From the NCBI RefSeq assembly GCF_002102265.1, contig NZ_LQPG01000011.1:62001-126000 (forward strand): a stretch of 64,000 nucleotides of DNA. The letters are read 5' to 3'. Every line of letters starts with the position of its first letter. Position 1 is the first letter of the stretch. Origin of the DNA: Mycolicibacter longobardus (GTDB lineage: Bacteria > Actinomycetota > Actinomycetes > Mycobacteriales > Mycobacteriaceae). A program made the translations under genes and the position numbers. The notes beneath the pieces are model-generated. The model saw only the letters and a program-made list of their open reading frames with translations, was not told where the DNA came from and ran no database searches. Shown here piece after piece: positions 33,817 to 44,630 of the stretch.

Positions 33817-36155
33817 CCGGTGTCGGACCGGGCCGCCGGTTGCAGGTCACGGCTCGCCGTCGCCTCCGGCGCCTCAACGGCCCAATGTCGGCGCCCCACC
33901 GCGACCGCCCCGGCTTCACCGGCTCCCAGCCAGTCGTGCAGCCGCGTCAACGGTTTGGGTGCCCACCAGCTCCGCGGGCCGATCAGGTGCATGAAGGCCG
34001 GGACCAGGACCATCCGCACCAGGGTGGCGTCGGCCAGGACGGCAAGGGTCAGGCCGACACCGAGCATCCGCATGAAAGACACCTGGGCGGGGATCAACGC
34101 GGCGAACGAGATCGACATCACCAGGGCGGCCGCGGTGACCACCCGGCCGATTCCGGCCAGGCCCAACGCCGTGCTCTCGTCGTTGGCGGCACGCGGGTCG
34201 GTCGCCCGGTCCGCGCCCGCGGCCAGCCAGTATTCCCGGATCCGCGAAACCAGAAACACCTCGTAATCCATGGACAGCCCGAAGGCGATGCAGAACAACA
34301 GCATTGGGATAGTGGCGTGCAACGTCCCGGTCGGGCTGGTGCCCAATGCGCCGAGGTGACCGTTTTGAAAGATCCACACCATGGCGCCGAATGCCGCCGT
34401 CAGCGACAACAGGTTGCACACCCACGCCTGCAGCGGCAGCACTGCGCTGCCGGTGAGCAGGAACAACAACGCAAAGGTGACGACGGCGATCAGCCCCAGC
34501 ACCAGCGGAAGACGCTTGGCGATCGCGTCGACGCTGTCGCGGCTGGTCTGCGCCAAGCCCGCTATCTCCACCGACCGTCCCGCCGGCCCGATGAACGTGT
34601 GCAAACGGTCCAGCTGTTCGGCAGAGGCCGGCGAAAACAGCGGCGCGGAGCTCTCGACGGTCAGGAACGCGCTGCCGTCGGCGATGCCGGCGGGACCGGC
34701 GCGCGGGCCGACGCGCCGGCCGGCCACGAAAGTACCCCCGGGTGCGGCCACCGCCGGCACGTCGGGAATCCGCGACAGGTCGGCGGCATAGCGTTGCAGG
34801 TCAGCGGGGTCTAAGTCACGAGCGTCGGGCACCACCACGGAATGCGCCACGCCGAAGTCCTCGGCGAAATCGTTCTCCAACATGTCGGCGACTTGGCGGG
34901 CCGATGCGGACGGGGGAAGAACGCGTTCGTCGGGAAAGCCCCAGTGCACCCCCAGAAACGGAATGCCGAGCAGCAGCAACAGCCCGATCACCGCCGCACC
35001 GACCGGCGCGGCATGGCGCAGCACGAACTTCGTCGACCGGTACCAGAAGAAATTCGACTTGATCTGCTTTCGCGCGCCGTCGGGTCGCCACTTCACTCGG
35101 GGCAGCACCCGGCGCGCCAGCGTGTGCACATCGAGCGCGTCCAGGCGCGATCCCAACACTACGATCAGCGCCGGCGCCAGCACGACGGCAGCGACCGCGA
35201 CAATGACCGCGGTAGCCACCACCGTGTAGGCCGACGATTTCAGAAAGGACATCGGAAACACGATCAGCACCGCCATCGACAGGGCGACGGTGGTCGCCGA
35301 GAACAGCACCGTGCGCCCGGCGGTGGCCATGGTCCGGTACAGCGCCCGCTCCGGGTCGCTGTCCGAGGCGAGCTCTTCGCGATAGCGGCTGATGATCAGC
35401 AACGTGTAGTCGATCGCCAGGGCCAGCCCCATGGCGATGCTCAGGTCCAGTGCGTACGTCGAGACGTCGGTGGTGAAACCGATCAGCCGCAGGATCGACA
35501 TGGTCCCCACGATTGCCAACGCGCCCAAGGCAATCGGCAACGCTGCCGCCACCAGTCCGCCGAACACCCAGACCAGCACCGCGAAGCTCAGCGGAATCGC
35601 TATGGACTCCATCAACAGCAGGTCGTGCGCGTTCTGCCGGTTGATCTGGTCGTAGGCCACCGCCATGCCCCCGGCGCGGACGGTCACGTCGTCACGGTCA
35701 TACACCAGTTCGGCCGACAGGGTCTTGGCGTATTTCTGCGCGGCGTTCTCGTCGCCCTCGAGGTTGGCCACGATCAGCCCGGAGTTGTTGTCCTTGCTGA
35801 CCAGCCGGGCGGCGGTCCGAGGCGGCTGGGTGGTCCACGGCGACGCGACGTTGCGCACCCACGGCGACCGTTGCAGCTGGTCGACGATCTCGATGCCGAC
35901 CCGGCGCGCCGGAGCACTGCGGGCGCCGGCGGGGGTGGTCACCATGATCATCATCTTCTGATCGGTCTGGCCGAACTTGTCCCTGAGCACCTGGGTCGCC
36001 CGTGCCGATTCCGACGTCGGATCTTGAAAGCCGCCCGCCGACAAACTGTGGACCACAGGAAGGCCGAACACGGTTGCCGCGGCCGCGACCAGGACGGCGA
36101 GCGCGATGATGCGGCGCGGCGCGACGATGGCCAGTCGCGTGATCGCATGCAGCAT
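33813..36155 (-). CDS. MmpL/RND-family membrane transporter
   Basis: A 780-residue RND protein of the MMPL family. It has twelve hydrophobic helices in two halves, each preceded by a large outer loop. Repeated motifs are ALDLSIAMGLALAIDYTLLI with ISRYREELASDSDPERALYR in the first half, and CIAFGLSMDYEVFLVSRIRE in the second. These carry the Asp/Tyr pairs of the proton relay. ATG at 36155 has GGAGGG upstream; longer in-frame extensions to 36941 read into non-coding sequence. Mycobacterial MmpLs export lipids or siderophores. There is no mmpS or biosynthetic gene nearby, so the cargo is unknown. Confidence 0.88.
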   Translation of the reverse strand: MLHAITRLAIVAPRRIIALAVLVAAAATVFGLPVVHSLSAGGFQDPTSESARATQVLRDKFGQTDQKMMIMVTTPAGARSAPARRVGIEIVDQLQRSPWVRNVASPWTTQPPRTAARLVSKDNNSGLIVANLEGDENAAQKYAKTLSAELVYDRDDVTVRAGGMAVAYDQINRQNAHDLLLMESIAIPLSFAVLVWVFGGLVAAALPIALGALAIVGTMSILRLIGFTTDVSTYALDLSIAMGLALAIDYTLLIISRYREELASDSDPERALYRTMATAGRTVLFSATTVALSMAVLIVFPMSFLKSSAYTVVATAVIVAVAAVVLAPALIVVLGSRLDALDVHTLARRVLPRVKWRPDGARKQIKSNFFWYRSTKFVLRHAAPVGAAVIGLLLLLGIPFLGVHWGFPDERVLPPSASARQVADMLENDFAEDFGVAHSVVVPDARDLDPADLQRYAADLSRIPDVPAVAAPGGTFVAGRRVGPRAGPAGIADGSAFLTVESSAPLFSPASAEQLDRLHTFIGPAGRSVEIAGLAQTSRDSVDAIAKRLPLVLGLIAVVTFALLFLLTGSAVLPLQAWVCNLLSLTAAFGAMVWIFQNGHLGALGTSPTGTLHATIPMLLFCIAFGLSMDYEVFLVSRIREYWLAAGADRATDPRAANDESTALGLAGIGRVVTAAALVMSISFAALIPAQVSFMRMLGVGLTLAVLADATLVRMVLVPAFMHLIGPRSWWAPKPLTRLHDWLGAGEAGAVAVGRRHWAVEAPEATASRDLQPAARSDTG

Positions 36156-36386
36156 CTTGTCGTCCCTCCGCTGCGGGTTCTCGGACCTGATTCGTATACC
36201 CATGCGGCGCGTTATCCATCCCGGGCCGCTGGCCTGCGGGTATCGGTGATTGATTGCGTCATTCGGCGGGTACGTGTGGGATAGAGGCCACCCACCTCGG
36301 CGAATGCGTTCGACGCATTTCGGCGGGCGCGGTGAGCGCAGGCGGCGTCGCCGCCTAGACAATCGATGGGATAACTGGTGAGCACA

Positions 36387-37616
36387 ATGGACGACGCCAT
36401 CCGGATACGGCTCGCAGCCGAAGATGACTGGCACGCGGTCTACGAGCATCAGGCCCGCACATTCGGGGTGAATGTGGAATTGCGGGACATCGAGGCCTGG
36501 AAGAAACGGGTCCAGCTGGAGGACATCCTGGTCGTCGAGGACATATCCGACCCGGAACACCCGTACCTGGTGGCGACATCGCTGTGCTACCGGCTGCGAC
36601 TCACCGTTCCGGGTGGGGCAAGTCTTGACGCACCACTGCTGGCGATGGTGACGGTCGCCGCAACGCATCGGAATCGAGGAATCTGGCAGCAGGTCAGCGC
36701 CCGGGGGTTCGGGATGCTCATGGAGCGCGACTACCCGATTCTGTGCGGCGTTCCCACCCGGACCCCCATGTACGAGGTCTTGGGTGCCGGCGTCGCGACC
36801 TATACCCGGACCTACAACGTTGATCCGCGTTCCGCGAAGTTGCGAACCGCGCCAGGTCCCAGCCGGGCGCGGGAAGTCACCGCCGCCGAGGCGGCACGCT
36901 GTCTGCCCCCGATCTACGACCGATGGTGCGAACAGACCCATGGTGCGCTGAGCCGGGACAGCGCCTGGTGGGGCGACTATCTGCAGGACAGGTCGACACA
37001 GCGGGACGACGGATCGTCACTCAGTTTCATCGTTCATCCCGACGGTTTCCTGACATACCGGGTGCTCGGGGCTTCGCCACACGCGTACCGGCCACCTTTC
37101 GGCACGGTCGTGGTCCAAGATTTCTGCCCCATTACCGCCGAGGCGCACACCGAATTGCTTTCGGCCCTCTTGGTGCTGGACCTATTCGACAATATTGCGA
37201 TCCAAGTCCCGGTCGATGATCCGCTTCCACTCAAGCTCAAAGACCAGCGTGCCGCTGCGACCGCGGGGATAGACGATTTCCTCTGGTTGCGAATCATGAA
37301 CATTCCCGACGCGCTCAGTGCGCGGCAATACGGCGCCGACGTCGATATCGTCCTGGAAATCACCGACCCACTCAATGTCGCAGGCGGAACGTTTCTGCTG
37401 CAGACCGGCGACGGGTCCGGAAAATGCACGCCCCACGACGGGCCTGCCGACATCAAAATCGGCCTGGGTGACCTGGGAAGCATCTACATGGGCGCGCACC
37501 GGCCGGTCGAACTCAGCCGGGCCGGCCGCATCAGCGAACTGCGCAGCGGCGCGTTGGCCGACCTGGATGCCGCGTTCAGTGTCGAGCGAGCGCCCTATTG
37601 CGGGATGCTGCTGTAA
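36387..37616 (+). CDS. Eis-like GNAT N-acetyltransferase
   Basis: A 409-residue protein with the Eis architecture: a GNAT domain (~1-140) with the acetyl-CoA motif MVTVAATHRNRGIWQQVSAR, a second GNAT-like domain (~150-290) and a C-terminal SCP2-like domain. The C-terminus ends PYCGMLL, and the free carboxylate is part of the Eis active site. Eis enzymes acetylate lysines or aminoglycosides at several amines. The starting codon may be ATG 36387 or GTG 36378. The eis locus of M. tuberculosis is elsewhere, so this is a paralogue or relative. Confidence 0.82.
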   Translation: MDDAIRIRLAAEDDWHAVYEHQARTFGVNVELRDIEAWKKRVQLEDILVVEDISDPEHPYLVATSLCYRLRLTVPGGASLDAPLLAMVTVAATHRNRGIWQQVSARGFGMLMERDYPILCGVPTRTPMYEVLGAGVATYTRTYNVDPRSAKLRTAPGPSRAREVTAAEAARCLPPIYDRWCEQTHGALSRDSAWWGDYLQDRSTQRDDGSSLSFIVHPDGFLTYRVLGASPHAYRPPFGTVVVQDFCPITAEAHTELLSALLVLDLFDNIAIQVPVDDPLPLKLKDQRAAATAGIDDFLWLRIMNIPDALSARQYGADVDIVLEITDPLNVAGGTFLLQTGDGSGKCTPHDGPADIKIGLGDLGSIYMGAHRPVELSRAGRISELRSGALADLDAAFSVERAPYCGMLL

Positions 37617-37633
37617 CGGTCGAGCTGTCGCGC

Positions 37634-38482
37634 TTAGAAGCAGTGCTCCTCGGCCGGGAACGTTCCCGCCGCCACCTCGTCGGCATACTGTGCTGCCGCA
37701 CGGCGCAATTCAGCGCCCACGTCGCCGAAGCGCTTGACGAATCGGGCGGTCTTGCCGGTGGTCATGCCGGCCATGTCCTGCCACACCAGAACCTGAGCGT
37801 CGCAGTTGGGCCCGGCGCCGATCCCGACGGTGGGGATGGTCAGCTTGCCGGTGATCTGGGTGGCCAGCTCGGCGGGCACCATCTCCATCACCACCGCGAA
37901 CGCGCCCGCTTCCGCCACCGCGATCGCGTCGGCGACGGTCTGCTCGGCGGCGTCACCGCGTCCCTGCACCCGGAAGCCGCCCAGGGTGTTGACGCTCTGC
38001 GGGGTGAACCCGATGTGCGCCATCACCGGGATCCCGGCCGCGGACAGCGTCGCGATCTGCTCGGCCACCCGCTCGCCGCCCTCCAGCTTGACCGCGTGCG
38101 CGCCGCCCTCCTTCATGAACCTGGTGGCCGTCGCCAGTGCCGCCGCCGGGCCGCCTTCATAGGAGCCGAACGGCAGGTCGGCGACCACCAGCGCATGCGG
38201 GGCGCCGCGCACCACCGCGCGGACCAGCGGAATCAGCTCATCGATCGAGATCGGCACCGTGCTGTCGTAGCCGTAGACCACATTGGCCGCCGAGTCGCCG
38301 ACCAGCAGCACCGGGATACCGGCGTCGTCGAAGATCCGGGCGGTGGAGTAGTCGTAGGCCGTCAGCATCCCCCACTTGCGGCCCTCGCCCTTCATCTGCT
38401 GCAGATGGTGGACGCGGGTTTGCGGAGCTCGGGCGGGGCCGGATTTCACATCGGGCGAAGAGCCGTAAACGTGCTCAGACAT
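37634..38482 (-). CDS. panB: 3-methyl-2-oxobutanoate hydroxymethyltransferase
   Basis: The first enzyme of pantothenate synthesis, making ketopantoate from 2-oxoisovalerate and methylene-tetrahydrofolate. It has 282 residues, as expected. Conserved segments are [40 protein letters not shown] (metal-binding Asp), [20 protein letters not shown] and [26 protein letters not shown] lies 8 bases before the ATG at 38482. It is divergent from hip1, as in M. tuberculosis. Confidence 0.96.
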   Translation of the reverse strand: MSEHVYGSSPDVKSGPARAPQTRVHHLQQMKGEGRKWGMLTAYDYSTARIFDDAGIPVLLVGDSAANVVYGYDSTVPISIDELIPLVRAVVRGAPHALVVADLPFGSYEGGPAAALATATRFMKEGGAHAVKLEGGERVAEQIATLSAAGIPVMAHIGFTPQSVNTLGGFRVQGRGDAAEQTVADAIAVAEAGAFAVVMEMVPAELATQITGKLTIPTVGIGAGPNCDAQVLVWQDMAGMTTGKTARFVKRFGDVGAELRRAAAQYADEVAAGTFPAEEHCF

Positions 38483-38675
38483 CGTTGTCCCTCGAATTGG
38501 TCGGGTCGATCCTCGAGGCCCTTGACCGGGTCCCCGGGTCGTCTGACATCAGCCAGTGTGCCACCTGCGGCGGTGCAGCTGAACCTCCAGGTGCAGTGGA
38601 TTTCCTCACACCGCCACGCGCTGAGCGCACCAGGTGCCGGGGCTTGCCCGGACGTGCATGGCAGCATGTGGTGTC

Positions 38676-40211
38676 ATGAGCCTGACCCGCGACAGGATCG
38701 CGCGCACCACCCTGACCTGCCTCGCGATCGCGGTGGTGGCCCTCACGGTCGGCAGTTGCACCCGGATGACGCCGGGGCACGCGGTGCTGGCCGTCCCTCA
38801 GCTCGGCCAGCCGGTCCAGTGGGACAAATGCCGATTCACCGCCGACACCAACATCAAGGTGCCCGCCGACGCCCAGTGCGGGTTCATCGGGGTGCCGGTC
38901 GACTATTCCAAGCTGCAGGGCGCCGTCGCGCGGCTGGCGATGATCAGGTTCCCGGCCACCAAGGACAAGATCGGTTCGCTGGTGATCAACCCCGGCGGGC
39001 CGGGGGAGTCCGGTATCGAAACCGCGGTTGGCCTGGTCAACACGCTGCCGCGCCAGGTCCGCGAGCGTTTCGATCTGGTCGGGTTCGACCCGCGCGGGGT
39101 GGCGTCGTCGCGGCCGGCGGTCTGGTGCAACTCGGATGCGGAGAACGACCGGCTGCGTGCCCTCAACCAGGTCGACTACAGCCCCGAGGGTGTGGAGCGC
39201 ATCGAGAACGAGACCAAGGACTACGTCGAGCGCTGCCTGGACAAGACCGGCAAGGAGTTCCTGGCCAACGTCGGCACCGTCAACGTCGCCCGCGACCTCG
39301 ACGCGATCCGCGCCGCGCTGGGCGACGACAAGCTGACCTACCTGGGCTACTCCTACGGAACCCGGATCGGCTCGGCCTACGCCGAGGCTTTCCCGCAGAA
39401 CGTGCGCGCGATGATCCTCGACGGCGCGGTGGACCCGAACGCCGACCCCATCGAGGAGGATCTGCGGCAGGCGCAGGCCTTCCAGGGCGCGTTCGACGAT
39501 TTCGCGGAGGACTGCGCCAAGGACACCGACTGCCCGTTGGGCACCGACCCGGCCAAGGCCGTCGACGTCTACCACAGCCTGGTCGACCCGCTCGTCGAAA
39601 AGCCCGCCAAGACCAAGGATCCGCGCGGGCTCAGCTACAGCGACGCGATCGTCGGCACCATCATGGCGCTGTACTCGCCGACGTTCTGGACCCATCTCAA
39701 CGACGGCCTGGCGGATCTGGTCGACGGACGCGGCGACATCATGTTGAGCCTGGCCGATCTGTACATGCGTCGCGACGCCAACGGTCACTACACCAATGCC
39801 ACCGATGCCCGGGTCGCGGTCAACTGCGTCGATCAGCCGCCGGTCTCCGACCGCGAAAAGGTGATCGACGAAGACCGTCGTTCGCGTGAGCTGGCGCCGT
39901 TCATGAGCTACGGAAAGTTCACCGGCCACGCGCCGCTGGGCACCTGTGCGTTCTGGCCGGTGCCCCCGACCACCGAGCCGCACACCATCTCGGTGCCCGA
40001 CCTGCCGCCGACGATGGTGGTGTCCACCACCCGCGACCCGGCGACGCCGTATCAGGCCGGCGTGGACTTGGCCAAGCAGCTCGGCGGCGGTCTGCTGACC
40101 TTCAACGGAACTCAGCACACGGTGGTGTTCCAGGGCAACGAATGCGTCGACGGATTCGCCACGCGTTACCTGGTCGACGGCACCTTGCCGCCTGCCGATG
40201 CGAAGTGCTGA
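38676..40211 (+). CDS. hip1: Cell-envelope serine protease Hip1/CaeA-like lipoprotein
   Basis: A 511-residue alpha/beta-hydrolase-fold protease. The N-terminus is a signal with a lipobox-like VGSC near residue 28. The triad is seen as YLGYSYGTRIGSAYAE (Ser), STTRDPATPYQAG (Asp) and FNGTQHTVVFQGN (His). The oxyanion segment NPGGPGESG is intact. The M. tuberculosis homologue (Rv2224c) cleaves GroEL2 at the cell envelope. ATG 38676 is chosen; the frame is open 14 codons earlier. The paralogue Rv2223c found next to it in M. tuberculosis is missing here. Confidence 0.9.
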   Translation: MSLTRDRIARTTLTCLAIAVVALTVGSCTRMTPGHAVLAVPQLGQPVQWDKCRFTADTNIKVPADAQCGFIGVPVDYSKLQGAVARLAMIRFPATKDKIGSLVINPGGPGESGIETAVGLVNTLPRQVRERFDLVGFDPRGVASSRPAVWCNSDAENDRLRALNQVDYSPEGVERIENETKDYVERCLDKTGKEFLANVGTVNVARDLDAIRAALGDDKLTYLGYSYGTRIGSAYAEAFPQNVRAMILDGAVDPNADPIEEDLRQAQAFQGAFDDFAEDCAKDTDCPLGTDPAKAVDVYHSLVDPLVEKPAKTKDPRGLSYSDAIVGTIMALYSPTFWTHLNDGLADLVDGRGDIMLSLADLYMRRDANGHYTNATDARVAVNCVDQPPVSDREKVIDEDRRSRELAPFMSYGKFTGHAPLGTCAFWPVPPTTEPHTISVPDLPPTMVVSTTRDPATPYQAGVDLAKQLGGGLLTFNGTQHTVVFQGNECVDGFATRYLVDGTLPPADAKC

Positions 40212-40231
40212 GCGCTGATACGCTTCGCGGT

Positions 40232-41572
40232 ATGGACCGTCAGAAGGAGTTTGTGCTCCGCACGCTGGAGGAACGCGACATCCGTTTCGTCCGGCTCTGG
40301 TTCACCGACGTACTCGGATATCTGAAGTCCGTCGCGATCGCCCCCGCTGAACTCGAGGGCGCCTTCGAGGAGGGCGTGGGCTTCGACGGTTCGGCGATCG
40401 AGGGCTTCGCCCGGGTCTTCGAATCCGACATGGTGGCCCACCCCGACCCCTCCACCTTCCAGTTGCTGCCGTGGACGTCGGACAACGGCCGGCAGTACTC
40501 GGCCCGGATGTTCTGCGACATCACCATGCCGGATGGATCCCCGGCCTGGGCGTCGTCGCGGCATGTCCTGCGCCGGCAGCTGGCCAAGGCCGGAGAACTG
40601 GGTTTCGCCTGCTACGTGCACCCCGAGATCGAGTTCTTCCTGCTGGAGCCCGGGCCGTACGACGGCTCGGTGCCGGTGCCCGCCGACGACGCCGGCTACT
40701 TCGACCAGTCGATCCACGGCTCGGCCGCCAACTTCCGCCGGCACGCCATCGACGCCCTGGAATCGATGGGCATCTCGGTGGAGTACAGCCACCACGAGAA
40801 CGCCCCGGGCCAGCAGGAGATCGACCTGCGCTACGCCGACGCGTTGTCGATGGCCGACAACGTGATGACGTTCCGCTACCTGATCAAGGAGATCGCGCTC
40901 AAGGAGGGTGTGCGGGCCTCGTTCATGCCCAAGCCGTTCCGCGAGTATCCCGGTTCGGCCATGCACACCCACATGAGCCTGTTCGAGGGTGAGGTCAACG
41001 CCTTCCACAGCCCCGATGACCCGCTGCAGCTGTCGGCCACCGCCAAGTCGTTCATCGCCGGGATTCTTCAGCACGCCAGCGAGATCAGCGCCGTCACCAA
41101 CCAGTGGGTCAACTCCTACAAGCGCCTTATTCACGGTGGGGAAGCACCCACCGCGGCATCCTGGGGCGCATCCAACCGTTCAGCACTGGTGCGGGTGCCG
41201 ATGTACAGCCCGCACAAGACGTCGTCGCGTCGCGTCGAGATCCGCAGTCCGGACTCGGCGTGCAACCCCTACCTGGCGTTCGCGGTGCTGTTGGCCGCCG
41301 GCCTGCGCGGGGTGGAGCAGGGCTACGAGCTCGGTGCGGAGGCCGAGGACAACGTGTGGGCGCTGACGCCCGAGGAGCGCCGGGCGATGGGCTACCGCGA
41401 ACTGCCCGGCACCCTGGAGCGGGCGTTGACCGAGATGGAGAACTCCGAGCTGGTGGCGGAGGCGTTGGGGGAGCAGGTCTTCGACTTCTTCCTGCGCAAC
41501 AAGCGTCAGGAGTGGGCGAACTACCGCAGCCACGTGACCCCCTACGAGCTGCAGAACTACCTGGCGCTGTAG
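40232..41572 (+). CDS. glnA2: Glutamine synthetase type I, GlnA2
   Basis: A 446-residue glutamine synthetase, the exact length of M. tuberculosis GlnA2. Motifs are GVGFDGSSAIEG-like start ([20 protein letters not shown]), [40 protein letters not shown] and [20 protein letters not shown]. The GlnA1 adenylylation-site sequence is not conserved ([17 protein letters not shown] instead of a DLYELPP loop). ATG at 40232 follows TACGCT by 7 bases, fitting a leaderless start. It is followed by glnE after 16 bp. Confidence 0.94.
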   Translation: MDRQKEFVLRTLEERDIRFVRLWFTDVLGYLKSVAIAPAELEGAFEEGVGFDGSAIEGFARVFESDMVAHPDPSTFQLLPWTSDNGRQYSARMFCDITMPDGSPAWASSRHVLRRQLAKAGELGFACYVHPEIEFFLLEPGPYDGSVPVPADDAGYFDQSIHGSAANFRRHAIDALESMGISVEYSHHENAPGQQEIDLRYADALSMADNVMTFRYLIKEIALKEGVRASFMPKPFREYPGSAMHTHMSLFEGEVNAFHSPDDPLQLSATAKSFIAGILQHASEISAVTNQWVNSYKRLIHGGEAPTAASWGASNRSALVRVPMYSPHKTSSRRVEIRSPDSACNPYLAFAVLLAAGLRGVEQGYELGAEAEDNVWALTPEERRAMGYRELPGTLERALTEMENSELVAEALGEQVFDFFLRNKRQEWANYRSHVTPYELQNYLAL

Positions 41573-41588
41573 GAGCCTCCGACGCCTC

Positions 41589-44500
41589 ATGGCCCATCCC
41601 GGAGTGCAGCGCCGTAAGTTGCCCAGCGTCGGGCGGCTCGGTTTGGTCGACCGGTCCGCCGCGGCGGACCTGACCCGGCTGGGCTGGTACAGCACCTACA
41701 GCCAATCGCACGTCGACGTGCTCTGGGCGTTGTCGCGGGCACCCGACGCCGATGTCGCGTTGCGCGCCCTGGTCCGACTGTCCGAGGCGCCGGGAATCGA
41801 CTGGGACGAACTGAGCGCGGCGCTGTTGGCCGATCGGGGTCTGCGTGGGCGGCTGTTCGGGGTGCTGGGATCCTCTCTGACACTGGGGGATCACCTGATC
41901 ACCCACCCGTACGCCTGGAAACTGTTGGCCAGCCCCGAGAACAACGACGGCTCTGACCCTTGGACGATCACCCTGCCGCCGGCGGATGTGCTGCGCGCCA
42001 TGTTCGCCGACTGCATCGCCGCGACGACGGACGGCTGCTACGCCGAGCGGCTGCGGTCGCTGTACCGCGATCGGCTGTTGGTGCTGGCGGCACGGGACCT
42101 GGCACCCACCGTGGAGCACCTGCCGGAGCTGCCCTTCGTGGCGGTCGGGGAACACTTGGCCGACCTGGCCGACGCGGCCCTGGCGGCCGCGCTGCAGGTG
42201 GCGGAACTGACTGTGTGCGGGGTCGACGGAGCCGACGCTGCGCCTCGCCTGGCGGTGATCGCAATGGGCAAATGCGGTGCGCGGGAACTGAATTACGTCA
42301 GCGATGTCGACGTCATCTTCGTCGCTGAAGACGCCGACTCGGTGACCAGCCGGGTGGCCGGTGAGCTGATGCGGGTGGCCGGCGAGGCGTTCTTCGAAGT
42401 CGACGCCAATCTGCGGCCGGAGGGCCGCCACGGCGCATTGGTGCGGACCTTGGAATCGCACATCGCCTACTACCAGCGGTGGGCAAAGACCTGGGAGTTC
42501 CAGGCGCTGCTCAAGGCCCGGCCCGCGGCCGGTGACCTCGAGCTGGGCCGGGCCTACGTCGACGCCCTGCTGCCGATGGTGTGGACCGCCTGCGAGCGTG
42601 AGGATTTCGTCACCGACGTGCAGGAGATGCGCCGGCGGGTGGCGCAGCTGGTGCCTGCGGACATCCGGTCTCGTGAGATCAAGCTGGGTCCCGGCGGATT
42701 GCGTGATGTGGAGTTCGCGGTGCAACTGCTGCAGTTGGTGCATGGCCGCGCCGACGAGTCGTTGCGGGTGGCGTCCACCGTCGACGCGCTGGCCGCGCTC
42801 GGCGCGGGCGGCTACGTCGGCCGGGAGGACTCGGCGGATCTGACCGCGTCGTATGAGTTTCTGCGCCTGCTCGAACACCGGCTGCAGCTGCAGCGGCTCA
42901 AGCGCACCCACACGCTGCCGCCGATCGATGACGACGAGGCACTGCGCTGGCTGGCCCGCGCCGCCCACATCCGGCCGAACGCCCGCCATGACGCACTGGG
43001 GGTGCTGCGCGAAGAGCTCAAGGCCCAGAACCTGCGGGTGTCGCGGCTGCACGCGAAGCTGTTCTACCAGCCGCTGCTGGAAGCGGTCGGCCCCGCCGGG
43101 TTGGAACTTGCCGGCGGCCTGACGCCGGGCGCCGCCGAACGCCAATTGGCCGCGCTGGGCTACGAGGCGCCGCATAACGCCCTGACGCATCTGGCCGCGC
43201 TGACCAATCAGAGCGGCCGCCGCGGCCGGGTGCAGACAGTGCTGCTGCCCAAGTTGCTGTACTGGCTGTCGGACACCCCCAACCCCGACGCGGGGCTGCT
43301 GGCCTACCGGCGGCTCAGCGAGGCACTGGCGATGCAGCGCTGGTATCTGAGCACCCTGCGCGACAGCAGCGCCGTCGCCAAACGTCTCATGCGAGTGCTG
43401 GGCACCTCGGCCTACATCCCGGATCTGCTGCTGCGGGCACCCGACGTCATCCAGGCTTACGGCGACGGCCCGGCCGGCCCGAAACTGCTCGATTCCGAGC
43501 CGGAGGCGGAGGCGCGGGCGCTGATCGCCTCCGCAGCGCGTTACCGCGACCCGAAGCGTGCGATCGCAGCCGCCCGCAGCCTGCGCCGCCACGAGCTGGC
43601 CCGCATCGCCTCGGCGGACCTGCTGGGCATGCTCGAGGTCCGCGACGTCTGCCGGGCGCTGACCGCGGTGTGGGTGGCGGTGCTGCAAGCAGCCTTGGAC
43701 GCGATCGTCCGGGTCAACCTGCCCGACTCGCCCGACACAGGCGCGCAGGCGGCGGCCCCGGCCCGAATCGCGGTCATCGGCATGGGCCGGCTCGGCGGCG
43801 GCGAACTCGGCTACGGCTCGGACGCCGACGTGATGTTCGTGTGCGAAGCCGCCGACGGGGTGAGCGATACCGACGCGGTGCGCTGGGCGACGTCGATCTT
43901 CGAGCAGGTCCGAGCGCTGCTGGGGACCGCCAGTGCGGACCCGCCGCTGGAGATGGACATCAATCTGCGTCCCGAAGGCCGTAACGGCCCGCCGGTACGT
44001 ACCTTGGCTTCCTACGCGGCCTACTACGCGCAGTGGGCGCAGCCCTGGGAGATTCAGGCGTTGCTGCGGGCGCACTCTGTCGCCGGTGATCCGGATCTGG
44101 GCCGCCGCTTCCTGTTGATGGCCGACAAAACCCGGTACCCGGCCGGCGGGGTGTCGGCCGACGCCGTGCGCGAGATCCGCCGGGTGAAGGCACGTGTCGA
44201 CGCCGAGCGGCTGCCGCGGGGAGCCGACCCCAACACGCACACCAAACTGGGCCGGGGCGGGCTGGCCGACGTCGAGTGGACCGTGCAGCTCTTGCAGTTG
44301 CGCCACGCCCACGAAATCCCGGAGCTGCACAACACCTCGACGCTGGAAACCCTGGACGCCATCGCCGCCGCCGGGCTGCTCGAAGAGGAAGAGGTGGACC
44401 GGCTTCGGCAGGCCTGGCTGACCGCGACCCGTGCCCGCAACGCTCTGGTGCTGGTGCGCGGCAAACCCACCGACCAGCTGCCCGGACCGGGACGTGCGCT

Positions 44501-44618
44501 CAACGCGGTTGCGGTGGCCGCCGGCTGGCCCGGCGGTGACGGCGGTGAGTTCCTGGACAACTACCTGCGGGTGACGCGACGCGCGAAGGTCGTGGTGCGC
44601 AAGGTATTCGGAGATTGA
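41589..44618 (+). CDS. glnE: Glutamine synthetase adenylyltransferase/deadenylase
   Basis: A 1009-residue bifunctional enzyme that adds and removes AMP on glutamine synthetase GlnA1 according to nitrogen status. It has two nucleotidyltransferase halves: [20 protein letters not shown] (deadenylase, ~residue 230) and [20 protein letters not shown] (adenylyltransferase, ~residue 730), each followed by an [22 protein letters not shown] strand. AGGAG lies 11 bases before the ATG at 41589. It sits between glnA2 and the accessory islet that separates it from glnA1. Confidence 0.95.
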   Translation: MAHPGVQRRKLPSVGRLGLVDRSAAADLTRLGWYSTYSQSHVDVLWALSRAPDADVALRALVRLSEAPGIDWDELSAALLADRGLRGRLFGVLGSSLTLGDHLITHPYAWKLLASPENNDGSDPWTITLPPADVLRAMFADCIAATTDGCYAERLRSLYRDRLLVLAARDLAPTVEHLPELPFVAVGEHLADLADAALAAALQVAELTVCGVDGADAAPRLAVIAMGKCGARELNYVSDVDVIFVAEDADSVTSRVAGELMRVAGEAFFEVDANLRPEGRHGALVRTLESHIAYYQRWAKTWEFQALLKARPAAGDLELGRAYVDALLPMVWTACEREDFVTDVQEMRRRVAQLVPADIRSREIKLGPGGLRDVEFAVQLLQLVHGRADESLRVASTVDALAALGAGGYVGREDSADLTASYEFLRLLEHRLQLQRLKRTHTLPPIDDDEALRWLARAAHIRPNARHDALGVLREELKAQNLRVSRLHAKLFYQPLLEAVGPAGLELAGGLTPGAAERQLAALGYEAPHNALTHLAALTNQSGRRGRVQTVLLPKLLYWLSDTPNPDAGLLAYRRLSEALAMQRWYLSTLRDSSAVAKRLMRVLGTSAYIPDLLLRAPDVIQAYGDGPAGPKLLDSEPEAEARALIASAARYRDPKRAIAAARSLRRHELARIASADLLGMLEVRDVCRALTAVWVAVLQAALDAIVRVNLPDSPDTGAQAAAPARIAVIGMGRLGGGELGYGSDADVMFVCEAADGVSDTDAVRWATSIFEQVRALLGTASADPPLEMDINLRPEGRNGPPVRTLASYAAYYAQWAQPWEIQALLRAHSVAGDPDLGRRFLLMADKTRYPAGGVSADAVREIRRVKARVDAERLPRGADPNTHTKLGRGGLADVEWTVQLLQLRHAHEIPELHNTSTLETLDAIAAAGLLEEEEVDRLRQAWLTATRARNALVLVRGKPTDQLPGPGRALNAVAVAAGWPGGDGGEFLDNYLRVTRRAKVVVRKVFGD

Positions 44619-44630
44619 AGGAGAACATCT

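Noticed and set aside
34842..36284. 480-residue plus-strand frame opposite mmpL
   Set aside because: Mirror frame of a high-GC gene, full of His, Arg and Gln; no start signal or family.
36156..36941. N-terminal extension of the MmpL protein by 262 codons
   Set aside because: The region is noncoding in character and overlaps the divergent Eis-like gene; the ATG at 36155 has a good ribosome site.
38475..40118. 547-residue minus-strand frame opposite hip1
   Set aside because: Shadow frame; hip1 has an intact catalytic triad on the other strand.
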